Assembly: GCF_023502205.1 (NCBI RefSeq)
Contig: NZ_JAMFLG010000008.1
Span: forward strand, 62,001-126,000
DNA: 64,000 nt
Reading direction: 5' to 3'
Source of the DNA: Aquiflexum sp. TKW24L
GTDB taxonomy: Bacteria; Bacteroidota; Bacteroidia; Cytophagales; Cyclobacteriaceae
Shown here: positions 35,183 to 44,068 of the stretch, piece by piece
Position numbering within the stretch: the first letter of the stretch is position 1
Layout: every line of letters starts with the position of its first letter
The notes under the pieces: model-generated
Seen by the model: only the letters and a program-made list of their open reading frames with translations
Told to the model about the DNA's origin: nothing
Databases searched by the model: none
Translations under genes and position numbers: made by a program

Positions 35183-36322
35183 GTGCAACAGAATTATCAA
35201 CAAAAAACATTAGGAATATTAGGTGGGGGTCAGCTTGGACGCATGGTCATCCAATCCGCCATCAGTTATAATATCGACATCCATATTTTGGATCCTGATC
35301 CTAATGCTCCTTGTAAATCCATCTGTCAGAAATTTGTAAATGGCAGTCTAAATGATTTTGATACAGTGTATGCGTTTGGTCAGGGCTGTGACATCATCAC
35401 TATCGAGATTGAAAATGTGAATACCGAAGCCCTTCAAAAATTGGCTGATGAGGGAAAGGAAGTATATCCACAGCCCAATATTATCAAAATGATCCAGGAC
35501 AAAAGGCTTCAGAAGCAGTTTTACAAAGAAAAAGGGATTCCCACTGCGGATTTTATCTTGACTGAAGACAAGGCGGATGTGATCATAAATGCTTCTTTTC
35601 TTCCTGCCGTCAACAAACTTGGGAGGGAAGGTTATGATGGACGAGGCGTGCAGATCCTGAGGAAAGAAAGTGATTTGGAAAAAGCCTTTGAAGCTCCGGG
35701 ATTGTTGGAAAAGCTGATTGACTTTGACAAAGAAATCGCCGTCATCGTAGCAAAAAATAAAAATGGGGAGACTTTGGCATTTCCGGTAGTTGAGTGTGCT
35801 TTTCACCCCACCGCCAATTTGGTGGAGTTTCTATTTTCCCCAGCACAAATCACGAGTGAGATCGAGCAAAAATCCAAAAAGATAGCCATACAAGTCATCG
35901 AAGAATTGGGAATGATCGGCATCTTGGCCGTGGAGATGTTTGTCACCAAATCGGGAGAAATCCTTGTCAATGAAATAGCGCCCCGCCCTCACAACAGCGG
36001 GCACCATACGATTGAGGCCAATTTTACCTCCCAATTTGAGCAGCATTTCAGGGCCGTGATGGACATGCCATTGGGCAATACGGACACCCGATGCCCTGCC
36101 GCAATGGTCAACCTGCTCGGCGAAGAAGGATTTACAGGCGATGCTTATGTCGAAGGATTGGATGAGGCCATGTCCCAAAAAGGGGTTTATGTACATCTCT
36201 ATGGTAAGAAAACGACTAAGCCTTTTAGAAAAATGGGGCATGTCACGATCTTGGACACTGAGATTGAAGTATTGAAAAAAAGAGCTTTGGAGATAAAAGA
36301 ACTGATCAAGGTAAAAGCCTAA
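35183..36322 (+). CDS. purK: 5-(carboxyamino)imidazole ribonucleotide synthase
   Basis: ATP-grasp enzyme that carboxylates AIR to N5-CAIR in purine biosynthesis; cytosolic. 379 residues from a GTG start at 35183. N-terminal pre-ATP-grasp GILGGGQLGRMV, ATP-grasp residues in KLGREGYDGRGVQ, LIDFDKEIAVIVAKN, and the metal-site region NEIAPRPHNSGHHTIEAN, all diagnostic for PurK. Three bases separate its stop from purE, so PurK and PurE are co-transcribed. Its product is passed to PurE. Confidence 0.96.
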   Translation: MQQNYQQKTLGILGGGQLGRMVIQSAISYNIDIHILDPDPNAPCKSICQKFVNGSLNDFDTVYAFGQGCDIITIEIENVNTEALQKLADEGKEVYPQPNIIKMIQDKRLQKQFYKEKGIPTADFILTEDKADVIINASFLPAVNKLGREGYDGRGVQILRKESDLEKAFEAPGLLEKLIDFDKEIAVIVAKNKNGETLAFPVVECAFHPTANLVEFLFSPAQITSEIEQKSKKIAIQVIEELGMIGILAVEMFVTKSGEILVNEIAPRPHNSGHHTIEANFTSQFEQHFRAVMDMPLGNTDTRCPAAMVNLLGEEGFTGDAYVEGLDEAMSQKGVYVHLYGKKTTKPFRKMGHVTILDTEIEVLKKRALEIKELIKVKA

Positions 36323-36325
36323 AAT

Positions 36326-36832
36326 ATGGAAATACAGGTAGGGATAATTATGGGAAGCAAGTCTGACTTGCCCATCATGTCGGAGGCCGCATTGGTATTG
36401 GAAGAACTCGGCGTAGGTTATGAACTGACCGTCGTGTCCGCCCACCGCACCCCTGAAAGGATGGTGGATTATGCAAAGAGAGCGAAAGAAAGAGGACTCA
36501 AAGTCATCATCGCGGGAGCGGGTGGTGCAGCCCATCTGCCTGGAATGGTCGCATCACTGACTACCCTCCCGGTAATCGGAGTTCCTGTGAAGTCCTCCAA
36601 TTCCATTGATGGATGGGACAGCATCCTTTCCATCCTTCAGATGCCCTCAGGGATTCCCGTGGCCACGGTCGCACTGAACGGTGGTAGGAATGCAGGGATT
36701 TTAGCCGCCTCCATGATTGGTGCATTTTCTGAAGAAATATCCAAAAACTTATTGGCCTTTAAGGAATCACTAAAAGAAAAAGTAGAAAAGTCTGCTGAAG
36801 AAATTGAAACAAAAGGTTGGAGGCATGCGTAA
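36326..36832 (+). CDS. purE: N5-carboxyaminoimidazole ribonucleotide mutase
   Basis: Converts N5-CAIR to CAIR in purine biosynthesis. 168 residues, normal. Class I PurE motifs: [23 protein letters not shown] (active-site His), [14 protein letters not shown] and [30 protein letters not shown]. The substrate phosphate loop and the GGRNAG motif are intact. Follows purK by three bases and ends at a hairpin pair. Confidence 0.97.
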   Translation: MEIQVGIIMGSKSDLPIMSEAALVLEELGVGYELTVVSAHRTPERMVDYAKRAKERGLKVIIAGAGGAAHLPGMVASLTTLPVIGVPVKSSNSIDGWDSILSILQMPSGIPVATVALNGGRNAGILAASMIGAFSEEISKNLLAFKESLKEKVEKSAEEIETKGWRHA

Positions 36833-36859
36833 ATACAATTGGCTTATAAATTAAAGTTT

Positions 36860-36926
36860 ACTAGTGTGGCTTATTTAAGTCACTAGTTTGATTGAAAGGG
36901 CGGGTTTATGTAAGCCCGCTTTTTTA
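36860..36926 (+). terminator. Tandem hairpins ending the purKE operon
   Basis: A first hairpin ACTAGTG/CACTAGT (arms 36860-36866 and 36881-36887) is followed by a second, GC-rich hairpin (36900-36919, GCGGG/CCCGC) with a T-run to 36926, the actual terminator. Confidence 0.85.
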
Positions 36927-36973
36927 TTTGCCTTCCATCCAGATGGTTTTTTTCTTTACTTTGGATTTCAAAC

Positions 36974-37123
36974 ATGGATTTCAACAAAAACATCAAGTTC
37001 AAAATCGGCTCCGAACAATGGGAAATGCCATTAGGCGTGATGCTGTTGGTGAGCGGAATTACTTTGGTATTGATGATTGGCGGGGCATATCTTGGATTCA
37101 GGTTTGGTCAAAGCCTGCACTAA
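36974..37123 (+). CDS. Small single-pass membrane protein
   Basis: 49 residues, ATG 36974. N-terminal charged part (MDFNKNIKFKIGSEQWEM) and one membrane helix (PLGVMLLVSGITLVLMIGG), ending with a short Arg/Gly tail. Its stop overlaps the stop of the minus-strand gene by four bases. Not recognised; too short for automatic gene callers but with a clear start, membrane segment and stop. Confidence 0.6.
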   Translation: MDFNKNIKFKIGSEQWEMPLGVMLLVSGITLVLMIGGAYLGFRFGQSLH

Positions 37124-37578
37124 TCAATAAAAAGTCCCCATCCATCATCGTATTTTTCTGCGGACGCAAATCCCTTCACCCACACGACAAACATTTCCTT
37201 GTACTCTTGGATCGCATCTCGCAAAAGCTGCAGGTGTTCCTCGGCATGCGTTCCCTCCAAAGCCAGCTGATAGGTCATCGAATGGAGACTCCGGGCATGG
37301 ATTTTTATGATGGTGGCATTTTCCATTTTGAGGATATAATCATTGACACCTTCGGCACCGGAAAATTTGGCCGATATAATCATGGCACTTTCCATCATAA
37401 GACTTCCATACAGTTCAGCTCTTGCTTCGTCAAGTGAGCCTACCAAGGCATTAGTCAGCTTGTAAATCTCCATCCCTTTGATTTTAAGGGGATGGTTGTT
37501 GATTCTGTCCTTTTCTTTCTGGAACTCTTCCTCATCACTTCCATCCCAAGAATCATTTTCGTCATCGTCTTCCCACAT
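37120..37578 (-). CDS. Conserved hypothetical protein
   Basis: 152 residues from ATG 37578 (start chosen because the upstream residues to 37656 look non-coding). Very acidic beginning (WEDDDENDSWDGSDEEEF), then helical pattern (KGMEIYKLTNALVGSLDEARAELYGSLMMESAMIISAKFSGAEG) without Cys motifs. Function unknown; could be a soluble helical protein regulating an ATPase or signalling partner (no evidence). A DUF3127 gene lies upstream on the same strand. Confidence 0.65.
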   Translation of the reverse strand: MWEDDDENDSWDGSDEEEFQKEKDRINNHPLKIKGMEIYKLTNALVGSLDEARAELYGSLMMESAMIISAKFSGAEGVNDYILKMENATIIKIHARSLHSMTYQLALEGTHAEEHLQLLRDAIQEYKEMFVVWVKGFASAEKYDDGWGLFID

Positions 37579-37676
37579 GGCATTTTGGTTAATGTTGACA
37601 TTTTTAGATAAAAAAAAAATGTCCCAAAATTCTCCTTTGAGACAAATTATATGCAATCCAAGTAAGTAAAATACCT

Positions 37677-38033
37677 TTAAAAAGGCAATACGTCATCCCC
37701 GCTTTCTTCAGAAAAAGTGGTGACATCAGGAATGGATTTGGCTGTGGCTGATTCTTTTGGTTTTTGGGTACCGCCTTTTTCTACCTTCCATACTTTCACA
37801 TCGGTATACCACCTACCATTATATTCTCTGCTTTCGAGATCTACCGAAGCCGTGACATCATCACCCACATTAAGCGCAAACTGATCAATGTTGTCACCCC
37901 AGATGACCATGCACACTTTCTTTGGGTATTGTCCCGGTTGTTCCACGATATATTCTCTTTTTCTCCAAGTTCCTTTGGTGGAGGACCCGCTTGCCTCGGG
38001 CATGATTTGAACTACTTTTCCGATTATTTCCAT
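37677..38033 (-). CDS. DUF3127 protein with SSB-like C-terminal tip
   Basis: 118 residues. Residues 1-90 match DUF3127: MEIIGKVVQIMPEASG, WRKREYIVEQPGQYPKKVCMVIWG, GDDVTASVDLESREYNGRWYTDVKVWKVE, an OB-fold-type pattern. The protein ends with a disordered acidic tail finishing DDVLPF, matching the DDDIPF tip of single-stranded DNA-binding proteins. Suggests an OB-fold nucleic-acid-binding protein that recruits DNA repair partners through the tip (inference). DUF3127 function is not established. Confidence 0.85.
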   Translation of the reverse strand: MEIIGKVVQIMPEASGSSTKGTWRKREYIVEQPGQYPKKVCMVIWGDNIDQFALNVGDDVTASVDLESREYNGRWYTDVKVWKVEKGGTQKPKESATAKSIPDVTTFSEESGDDVLPF

Positions 38034-38442
38034 AATTTTTTGTTAGTATTGAAAAACCGAAGTTAATAAATTTCAATAGCTAAATACAGCTTTCACCTGA
38101 CCTGACGCCTTAATTACTTCTTTTTTATAATTCTCTGCAAAATCAGGCCCGAGATTTGCAACATTATACTAAACCAAAGAGTATATGCGTTTAAGAAATA
38201 TCCAATCAAAAGAATTTTTTGAGGATCACCTGCTCATATTCCAAATTAAATTTCAGTTTTTTGATAGTAAAGTACAAATTGTTTTATACTGACTAATTTT
38301 TGTGAAATTTTCAAATAAAAAAATCCTGTAACTGTTGCATCGAACAAAGTGATTCTTTACATTTGGTTACAATAATTTAATTGTTTCACCCTCTAATATA
38401 TACTATGGCATAAACCTCTACGTTATTTTAAAGTCAATTTGT
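38034..38442. other. AT-rich intergenic region upstream of the sigma factor gene
   Basis: The region must contain promoters for the minus-strand DUF3127 gene (left end) and the sigma factor gene (right end). No open frame, RNA gene or clear consensus promoter was seen. Confidence 0.5.
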
Positions 38443-39045
38443 ATGAATGAAAGGATAAGTCCTAAAGATGCCGAACTGATCGCGCAGTACAGAAGTGGAA
38501 GTGAGGCAGCATTTGAAAAGTTAGTAAATAAATACAAATCGAGGGTTTACACCACCATATACCTGATAGTCAAAGATCAAGGCGTAGCCGAGGATTTACT
38601 TCAGGATGTATTTGTAAAGGTAGTTCACACCCTGAGTGCTGACGGTTATAACGAAGAGGGAAAATTTCAGCCATGGTTGATGCGTATCGCGCACAATCTC
38701 GCCATTGATTTCTTCAGAAAACGGAAGCGCTATCCCACCATCGTGATGGAAGATGGGATGGATGTTTTCAATTCTCTGAGATTTGCTGAGGAAACCATCG
38801 AAGATGTCAAAGTCAAGGAAGACACTGTGGAGTTGGTACGAAGACTGATCGATGAGCTTCCCGAATCTCAAAAACAGGTGCTGATTATGAGGCACTACAT
38901 GGATTTGAGTTTTCAAGAAATTGCAGAACAGACAGGTGTCAGTATCAATACGGCACTTGGAAGGATGCGATATGCATTGATAAACATGAGGAAAAAACTA
39001 AAACAATTAAACGTTGCCTATGACAAAATCTTTTACCCCAAATGA
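38443..39045 (+). CDS. ECF-type sigma factor (sigma-70 family)
   Basis: 200 residues. Region 2 (about residues 20-95): AEDLLQDVFVKVVHTL and WLMRIAHNLAIDFFRKRKR. Region 4 (about 130-185): LPESQKQVLIMRHYMDLSFQEIAEQTGVSINTALGRMRYALINMRKKL. Typical ECF length and no region 1 or 3. An anti-sigma factor with membrane segments is not present next door; the small overlapping gene downstream (39020) may be its partner. The stop of this gene overlaps the ATG of that partner (26 bp), suggesting translational coupling. The regulon is unknown. Confidence 0.93.
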   Translation: MNERISPKDAELIAQYRSGSEAAFEKLVNKYKSRVYTTIYLIVKDQGVAEDLLQDVFVKVVHTLSADGYNEEGKFQPWLMRIAHNLAIDFFRKRKRYPTIVMEDGMDVFNSLRFAEETIEDVKVKEDTVELVRRLIDELPESQKQVLIMRHYMDLSFQEIAEQTGVSINTALGRMRYALINMRKKLKQLNVAYDKIFYPK

Positions 39046-39253
39046 CCTGTTAAGATATATCTATCAGGAAATGAGTGAGGGTGAAAATGAGTTGGTTGTG
39101 CAGGCCCTGCGAAGTGATGATCACTTGATGCAGGACTATTTAGACATGCTGAGCACGCTTGACCAATTGAATCAACTCATTCTTACACCTTCGGAAAAAG
39201 TAGTAAAGAGCATTCTTCGGAAAGCCAATTCTACCGGTCTCGAAAAAGTATGA
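39020..39253 (+). CDS. Small protein coupled to the sigma factor, possible regulator
   Basis: 77 residues from ATG 39020, overlapping the sigma factor gene by 26 bp in a different frame. Mostly helical and acidic (LLRYIYQEMSEGENELVVQALRSDDHLMQDYLDMLSTLDQLNQL, then EKVVKSILRKA). No membrane segment, which sets it apart from classical anti-sigma factors. Its size and coupling to the sigma factor suggest a soluble regulator or anti-sigma-like partner (inference). Not recognised as a named family. Confidence 0.75.
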   Translation: MTKSFTPNDLLRYIYQEMSEGENELVVQALRSDDHLMQDYLDMLSTLDQLNQLILTPSEKVVKSILRKANSTGLEKV

Positions 39254-39274
39254 ACCTATCGAACAGAAAAAGGT

Positions 39275-39306
39275 AACCTGAAGGCAAAATGCTTTCAGGT
39301 TTTTTT
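39275..39306 (+). terminator. Rho-independent terminator of the sigma factor operon
   Basis: AACCTGAA and TTCAGGTT arms (with one internal mismatch zone) around a short loop, followed by a run of T. Confidence 0.85.
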
Positions 39307-39329
39307 ATGCTGAATAAGTTTCCCAATTT

Positions 39330-40382
39330 TTAAATTTCACTTTTTAGAAGTTCATACTTCTTCTGCTTTTCCTGCCACCTTTTTGCGGCATATTGCTGCA
39401 TATCCTCCACTTTGTCTTTTTCATCCACTATCTCAAAACCGAGCAAAGTTTCTATTATATCTTCAAGGGTAATAATGCCATCCATCCCACCATATTTTCC
39501 CATCACCAACGAAATATGTTCCCTTTTGTGGATCATTTCCTCCCAAGCATCAAATAAGGTTGTGGGCTGGGGAAAGGTAATTATCTGACGTTTTATGTCT
39601 TTTAGTCTCAGATCGAATTGATCTTCGGCGAGCTTTTCGAAGACTTGTTGTCTAAAAACATATCCGGTGATCGAATCCCTATTTTCATGAAATATGGGGA
39701 TTCGGGAAAAGTGCAAAAACTCTTTATTTTTTAAAAATTCCTGTAATGTCATTTCTTCGTTTGCAGTGACTACCACCACCCTAGGAGTCATCACCTCACT
39801 GATTTTAATGGTTTTTAGCTTGATCAGGTTTTGGATAATTTTATTCTCTTTGTCTACAAAAATCCCCTCTTGTGTACCAATACTAGCCAATGCCGATATT
39901 TCTTCTCTGCTTGTAGTAAGCGAAGATTTTTCTCTTGAAAGCATTTTGGTCAAGATTGAAGAGATATAAACCAAGGGATAAACAATGAAAATTGTTCCTT
40001 TGATGAGTTTTGATGCAATCCCAACCATTTCCTTGGTATAATTTGCTCCTAAAGTTTTTGGAATTATTTCCGTCAAAATTAAAATCAATATGGTCAAGAC
40101 CGCCGAAACAACCCCAAAATATGCCTCCCCAAATACCACAGTGGCTTGCGCGCCAACCCCGGCAGCGCCTACGGTATGGGCTACCGTGTTCAAAGATAAG
40201 ATTGCCGACAAAGGCTTATCAATATCTTCTTTTAGTCCAATCATCGTGTCCACACTTTTATCACCATTTGCTGACTTTGATTTCAAATAGGACATCGGAA
40301 CTGAAAGCAAAACAGCCTCCATGATAGAACACAGGAATGATATAATGAGGGCAAGAAAAAGGTATGTTAAGAGTAAAGTCAT
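39330..40382 (-). CDS. CNNM/CorC-type membrane protein (DUF21 plus CBS pair)
   Basis: 350 residues. N-terminal DUF21 domain (about 1-175) with three or four membrane segments and the motif LSVPMSYLKSKSANGD. A CBS pair (about 195-320) contains VMTPRVVVVTAN, FSRIPIFHENRDSITGYVF, REHISLVMGKYGGMDGIITLEDIIETLLG. This is the architecture of CNNM/CorC (HlyC/CorC-like) transporters linked to Mg2+ or Co2+ efflux. Substrate is by family analogy. The gene is isolated; the C-terminal transporter-associated domain common in CorC is absent. Confidence 0.88.
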   Translation of the reverse strand: MTLLLTYLFLALIISFLCSIMEAVLLSVPMSYLKSKSANGDKSVDTMIGLKEDIDKPLSAILSLNTVAHTVGAAGVGAQATVVFGEAYFGVVSAVLTILILILTEIIPKTLGANYTKEMVGIASKLIKGTIFIVYPLVYISSILTKMLSREKSSLTTSREEISALASIGTQEGIFVDKENKIIQNLIKLKTIKISEVMTPRVVVVTANEEMTLQEFLKNKEFLHFSRIPIFHENRDSITGYVFRQQVFEKLAEDQFDLRLKDIKRQIITFPQPTTLFDAWEEMIHKREHISLVMGKYGGMDGIITLEDIIETLLGFEIVDEKDKVEDMQQYAAKRWQEKQKKYELLKSEI

Positions 40383-40789
40383 GGCTTTTTAAAATTTAGA
40401 TTATGTAAATGCTCTTAATGAGCTAGGCAAAAATTTTATGCAGCTTTAGGTTTATGCTTGAACCCCAAATGGCTACTTTCCTAATCCAAGCAAAAAATCA
40501 ACCAATACCCCAACAATTTGGAAAAATGGAAGGCTAGGTTTGATTCTTTTGGATTGATAAAAAAGTTTATTATTCCAAATTATTGCGAAAATTTTCCTTC
40601 CAGCATAAATTCCAAATTAACCAAACATTTTTTTGGACGTTGCATCTGCTGCTTTTTTGTTTTTATCGATGACGAAGTCTACAGATTTTTAATCGGAAGG
40701 CATTTAATCCTTAGATAATAAAGAAAGATAAAATGGGAAGCGGATGGGAATACCCAGCATTTTAAGATTAACATTTTAATCCAGAGTTT
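40383..40789. other. Intergenic region without recognised features
   Basis: About 400 bp between two minus-strand genes (upstream of the CNNM gene, downstream of the Roco gene). Low GC, no convincing open frame or RNA gene. A terminator for the Roco gene could not be identified with certainty. Confidence 0.5.
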
Positions 40790-43700
40790 TCATTCAATGG
40801 ATAGCTGTTCTACAAATGACTTGTCATGTATCAATTTATCAATCACATCTTCCAGTTGGTTTACAAGCATATCGGTATTTTCAAATAGTATCGGGAAATG
40901 TTGATTTTCCTTTAACCTATCTAAAAATTCAAACCGGCTATCTGAATCAGCTCTACTCGGGTTTTTAGGTAGATCAATATCTTTTTGAAAGACGCAAATT
41001 CTTGGCATTTTACCTTTTTCAAATAAAGATTTAGCCAAATTAAATTCTTCCAAAGAATACTTACCAACTTTAGAATAAAACAACAATGCAAATAAATTAC
41101 ATTGTTCAATTTCGAGATTATAATTGTCTTGGGAGCGAAGTGATTTACCGATATGCTTCCCATCTTCCCAAATAAGCAATTCTATCAAAAAGCCCTGCTT
41201 CCTCAATAATTTGTTTTTTCTATTTAGTGCCTGCTCAATCTTTTCACGCTCAGGTAAAAGTTCATTTGAGGATGCCAAAAACAGGTTGAGTAAGCGAATT
41301 TCAGGAGTGTTTTCTCTTACCACATTTGTTTTCAACTGAAGAGCCTGACCCTCCTTGAATTTTTCAAATACAAAGGTGTTTTCAAGTAGTGCTAACACAT
41401 TCACCTCATCCAAAGATTTATCACATTCCACCTTATGGCGGCCTTTTTCCAAACGCCGTTGAAGATTGTCAAAATCGAAATAATGCGCATTGTTTTTTCC
41501 GGTCCGGCATCCTTCACATGTACATGGTACTTTTTCTTTGTACTTGATCCCTTTGTATCCTTCGTGCAACTCCCGAAAGGTTTTCAATATTACTGTCATC
41601 ATTCCCTTGCGGTTATTTCCCTGTGTTTGGATATAAAAAGCATCCCTACCCTGCAATTTCGTTTTGTTTACTTCAGCAAGCGTGTCATCCTCCCATTTAA
41701 GAACAACCCCATGCCTCCAAACAAGGGTTCTTCCTTCTGCTATATCTGCATGACGGGTAACTATAAATTGAGTTAACAGGGCTTTAGGTAAAAATTCATA
41801 TTCAATATACAATTCCAATGAATCAAGATCTGGCCAAACGAAATTTTCTGGTCTGCCAGGTGGTAAAAGCGGTGGTGTTACATATTCCTCCTTACCAAAT
41901 AATTGATAGGCCAGCTTAAACTGCTTAATCAGTTCTAACAATTGGGGGCGCATATCTTGATACTCCGCACTGTTCCATATTCGCTTTATATCTGACCTGT
42001 CAAAAAAACCACATTTTTGTTCTGCGACGATTTCGTCATCTAAGATCTTATAAACTGCATCAGTAGCCCATTCATTCTTTAGGATAATAAATTGTTCTAA
42101 TAGCTCATTCTTTTGATAATGCAGACAATCACCCACTTTATGAAGAACTGAACTTAGGATTAAGGCACTATCTCTTTCCTGAAGGTTGTTATTTTTACAG
42201 ATTTGCAAATATTCCTTCAATGTGATGTATTGCTCATTTCTTCGTTCATTTAAAACTCTCCTTATAGCTGCCCAATTGGATGGAAAAACATATTTGGTAT
42301 GAGGAAGGGTTTGGGCAAGCAATCGAATGTATTCCTCTGCATTCGAAAAATTGTGTTTCGTTCCTAAATTAACTGTAAAGACTTCTTTCAATAGGTCAGG
42401 AAATTGCCTTTTCCAATAATTGGTATCAAAGCTGCCCATTCCGATTCCTGTTTTAAATTCATTCAGTATCAATAACAGTGGACTTCCCTCACCAAAAAGT
42501 GCGGCGGTCTGAAACCAATCATCAAAATCTGTCGTGTTGTTGCCACTTTCCGCCACCATAATATAAAGACTGCTTTCGGTATAAAATAGCTGATGGAGGG
42601 TTTTGTATTTGTCCTGTCCTGCAAAATCCCAAATGTTTATTTTGAAATCCTTGCCATTTGCCAATTTGAAACTATAGGCACCAATTTCTATATCAACCCC
42701 TGTCGTTCGATCACCTTCCTTAGGCAACTCTTTACCGAGCAGACGATTGGCAAGAGATGTTTTCCCGGATCGGCCATCACCTAACAAGATCAATTTGGCT
42801 TCATTTAAAAACTCCTCACCACTTTTTTTACGTTGAACAAAATATTCCCCTATGGCGTCATTTCCATTTTTTATTACTTCAACTGGAGGATTTTCGATAG
42901 GATTGCCATCAACGAAAATGCCAGATTCAAATAAAGCGAATTCCAAAAAAATCGGTATCCCAAATTCCAACAGGAACTCTTGTATTTCGGTGAGCTGGTT
43001 ATCTCTCAAATCAAGCAATTTTAGTTTTTTTATCGCATCCAAGCCTTTTATTTTGGTGAGTAAGTTCCTTTGCAAGGAAAGTTGAGTTAATTGGGTGAGT
43101 GTATCCAAGCCTTTTATTTCGGTCAGTTGATTATTTCCCAAAAAAAGCCGGTCTAATTTAGTGAGCGCATCCAAGCCTTGTATTTCAGTGAGTTGGTTAC
43201 CTACCAAAGAAAGCTGATTTAATTTAGTGAGTGTATCCAAACCTTTTATTTCGGTGAGTTGGTTATTCCACAAAAAAAGATCAGTTAATTGAATAAGTGC
43301 GTTTAAGCCTTTTATTTCAGTGAGTTTGTTATTTCCTAAATTAAGATGGGTTAATTGTGTGAGGGAATCCAAGCCTAATAACTCGGTGAGTTGGTTACTA
43401 ACCAATTCCAGTTGAGTTAATTGCTTGAGCGCATCCAAACCTTTAATTTCAGTGATTTGGTTATCGCTCAAATTAAGCCAAGTTAATTGAGTAAGCATAT
43501 CCAAGCCTTTTATTTCGGCGAGCTGATTATTTCCCAAAAAAAGCCGGGTTAATTGTGTGAGGGAATCCAAGCCTATTAATTCGGTGAGTTGGTTACTACC
43601 CAATTCCAGTTGAGTTAATTGCTTGAGCGCATCCAAACCTTTAATTTCAGTGATTTGGTTATAACTCAAATTAAGCCAAGTTAATTGAGTAAGCACATCC

Positions 43701-44068
43701 ATGCCTTTTATTTCGGTGAGCTGGTTATTTCCTAAATCAAGCCAATTCAATTGAGTGAGCGCATCCAAGCCCTTTATTTCGGAAAGAAAGTTATGACTAA
43801 GGAAAAGCGAAGTTAACTGTGTGAGTGCGTCCAAACCTTTTATTTCGGTAAGTTGGTTGCCTGCCAAACGAATCGAAGTTAATTGAGTGAGTGCATCCAA
43901 GCCCTTTATTTCGGTGAGAAAGTTATCCGCCAAACTAAGCTGTGTTATTTGAGGTAGCTTAGAAATTTCTGAAGGAATTTCAATTAATTCTAATGTGGAC
44001 AAATCGAGTTCCTTAGCATTACTTTTTTTGGCGTTCTGAATTCTTTCTAATGCTATTTTAAGTGACAT
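40790..44068 (-). CDS. Roco protein: LRR-Roc-COR with TIR/toxin-like C-terminal domain
   Basis: 1092 residues. Residues about 40-365 hold 22-residue leucine-rich repeats of the L-x-x-L-x-L-x-x-N-x-L-T-E-I-x-G-L-D type. The Roc GTPase follows: P-loop LLGDGRSGKTSLANRLLG near residue 430, switch II DFAGQDKYKTLHQLFY. The NKxD base motif is degenerate (LILNEFKTG). A COR domain (about 600-840) precedes a zinc-like knot (CTCEGC). The C-terminal ~160 residues (LLNLFLASSNELLPERE, FLIELLIWEDGKHIG, CNLFALLFYSKVGKYSLEEFNLAK) resemble TIR- or toxin-like domains that end other bacterial LRR and STAND proteins. No signal peptide. Likely a cytosolic signalling protein, perhaps in defence (inference). Confidence 0.88.
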   Translation of the reverse strand: MSLKIALERIQNAKKSNAKELDLSTLELIEIPSEISKLPQITQLSLADNFLTEIKGLDALTQLTSIRLAGNQLTEIKGLDALTQLTSLFLSHNFLSEIKGLDALTQLNWLDLGNNQLTEIKGMDVLTQLTWLNLSYNQITEIKGLDALKQLTQLELGSNQLTELIGLDSLTQLTRLFLGNNQLAEIKGLDMLTQLTWLNLSDNQITEIKGLDALKQLTQLELVSNQLTELLGLDSLTQLTHLNLGNNKLTEIKGLNALIQLTDLFLWNNQLTEIKGLDTLTKLNQLSLVGNQLTEIQGLDALTKLDRLFLGNNQLTEIKGLDTLTQLTQLSLQRNLLTKIKGLDAIKKLKLLDLRDNQLTEIQEFLLEFGIPIFLEFALFESGIFVDGNPIENPPVEVIKNGNDAIGEYFVQRKKSGEEFLNEAKLILLGDGRSGKTSLANRLLGKELPKEGDRTTGVDIEIGAYSFKLANGKDFKINIWDFAGQDKYKTLHQLFYTESSLYIMVAESGNNTTDFDDWFQTAALFGEGSPLLLILNEFKTGIGMGSFDTNYWKRQFPDLLKEVFTVNLGTKHNFSNAEEYIRLLAQTLPHTKYVFPSNWAAIRRVLNERRNEQYITLKEYLQICKNNNLQERDSALILSSVLHKVGDCLHYQKNELLEQFIILKNEWATDAVYKILDDEIVAEQKCGFFDRSDIKRIWNSAEYQDMRPQLLELIKQFKLAYQLFGKEEYVTPPLLPPGRPENFVWPDLDSLELYIEYEFLPKALLTQFIVTRHADIAEGRTLVWRHGVVLKWEDDTLAEVNKTKLQGRDAFYIQTQGNNRKGMMTVILKTFRELHEGYKGIKYKEKVPCTCEGCRTGKNNAHYFDFDNLQRRLEKGRHKVECDKSLDEVNVLALLENTFVFEKFKEGQALQLKTNVVRENTPEIRLLNLFLASSNELLPEREKIEQALNRKNKLLRKQGFLIELLIWEDGKHIGKSLRSQDNYNLEIEQCNLFALLFYSKVGKYSLEEFNLAKSLFEKGKMPRICVFQKDIDLPKNPSRADSDSRFEFLDRLKENQHFPILFENTDMLVNQLEDVIDKLIHDKSFVEQLSIE
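42990..43935 (-). repeat. 66-bp tandem repeats coding the LRRs, with 198-bp higher-order duplication
   Basis: At the DNA level the LRRs repeat every 66 bp with high identity, including the phrase TCCAAGCCTTTTATTTCGG. A segment beginning GTTGAGTTAATTGCTTGAGC occurs at 43411 and again at 43609, exactly 198 bp (three LRRs) apart, with nearly identical flanks on both sides. This is a sign of recent expansion. Confidence 0.85.

Noticed and set aside
40518-40718. 66-residue plus-strand frame in the spacer upstream of the CNNM gene
   Set aside because: No recognisable motif or conserved start; composition is like the AT-rich spacer.
40790-44068. CRISPR-like array suggested by regular 66-bp repeats
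   Set aside because: The repeats are in frame and encode leucine-rich repeats; no unique spacers or cas genes are present.
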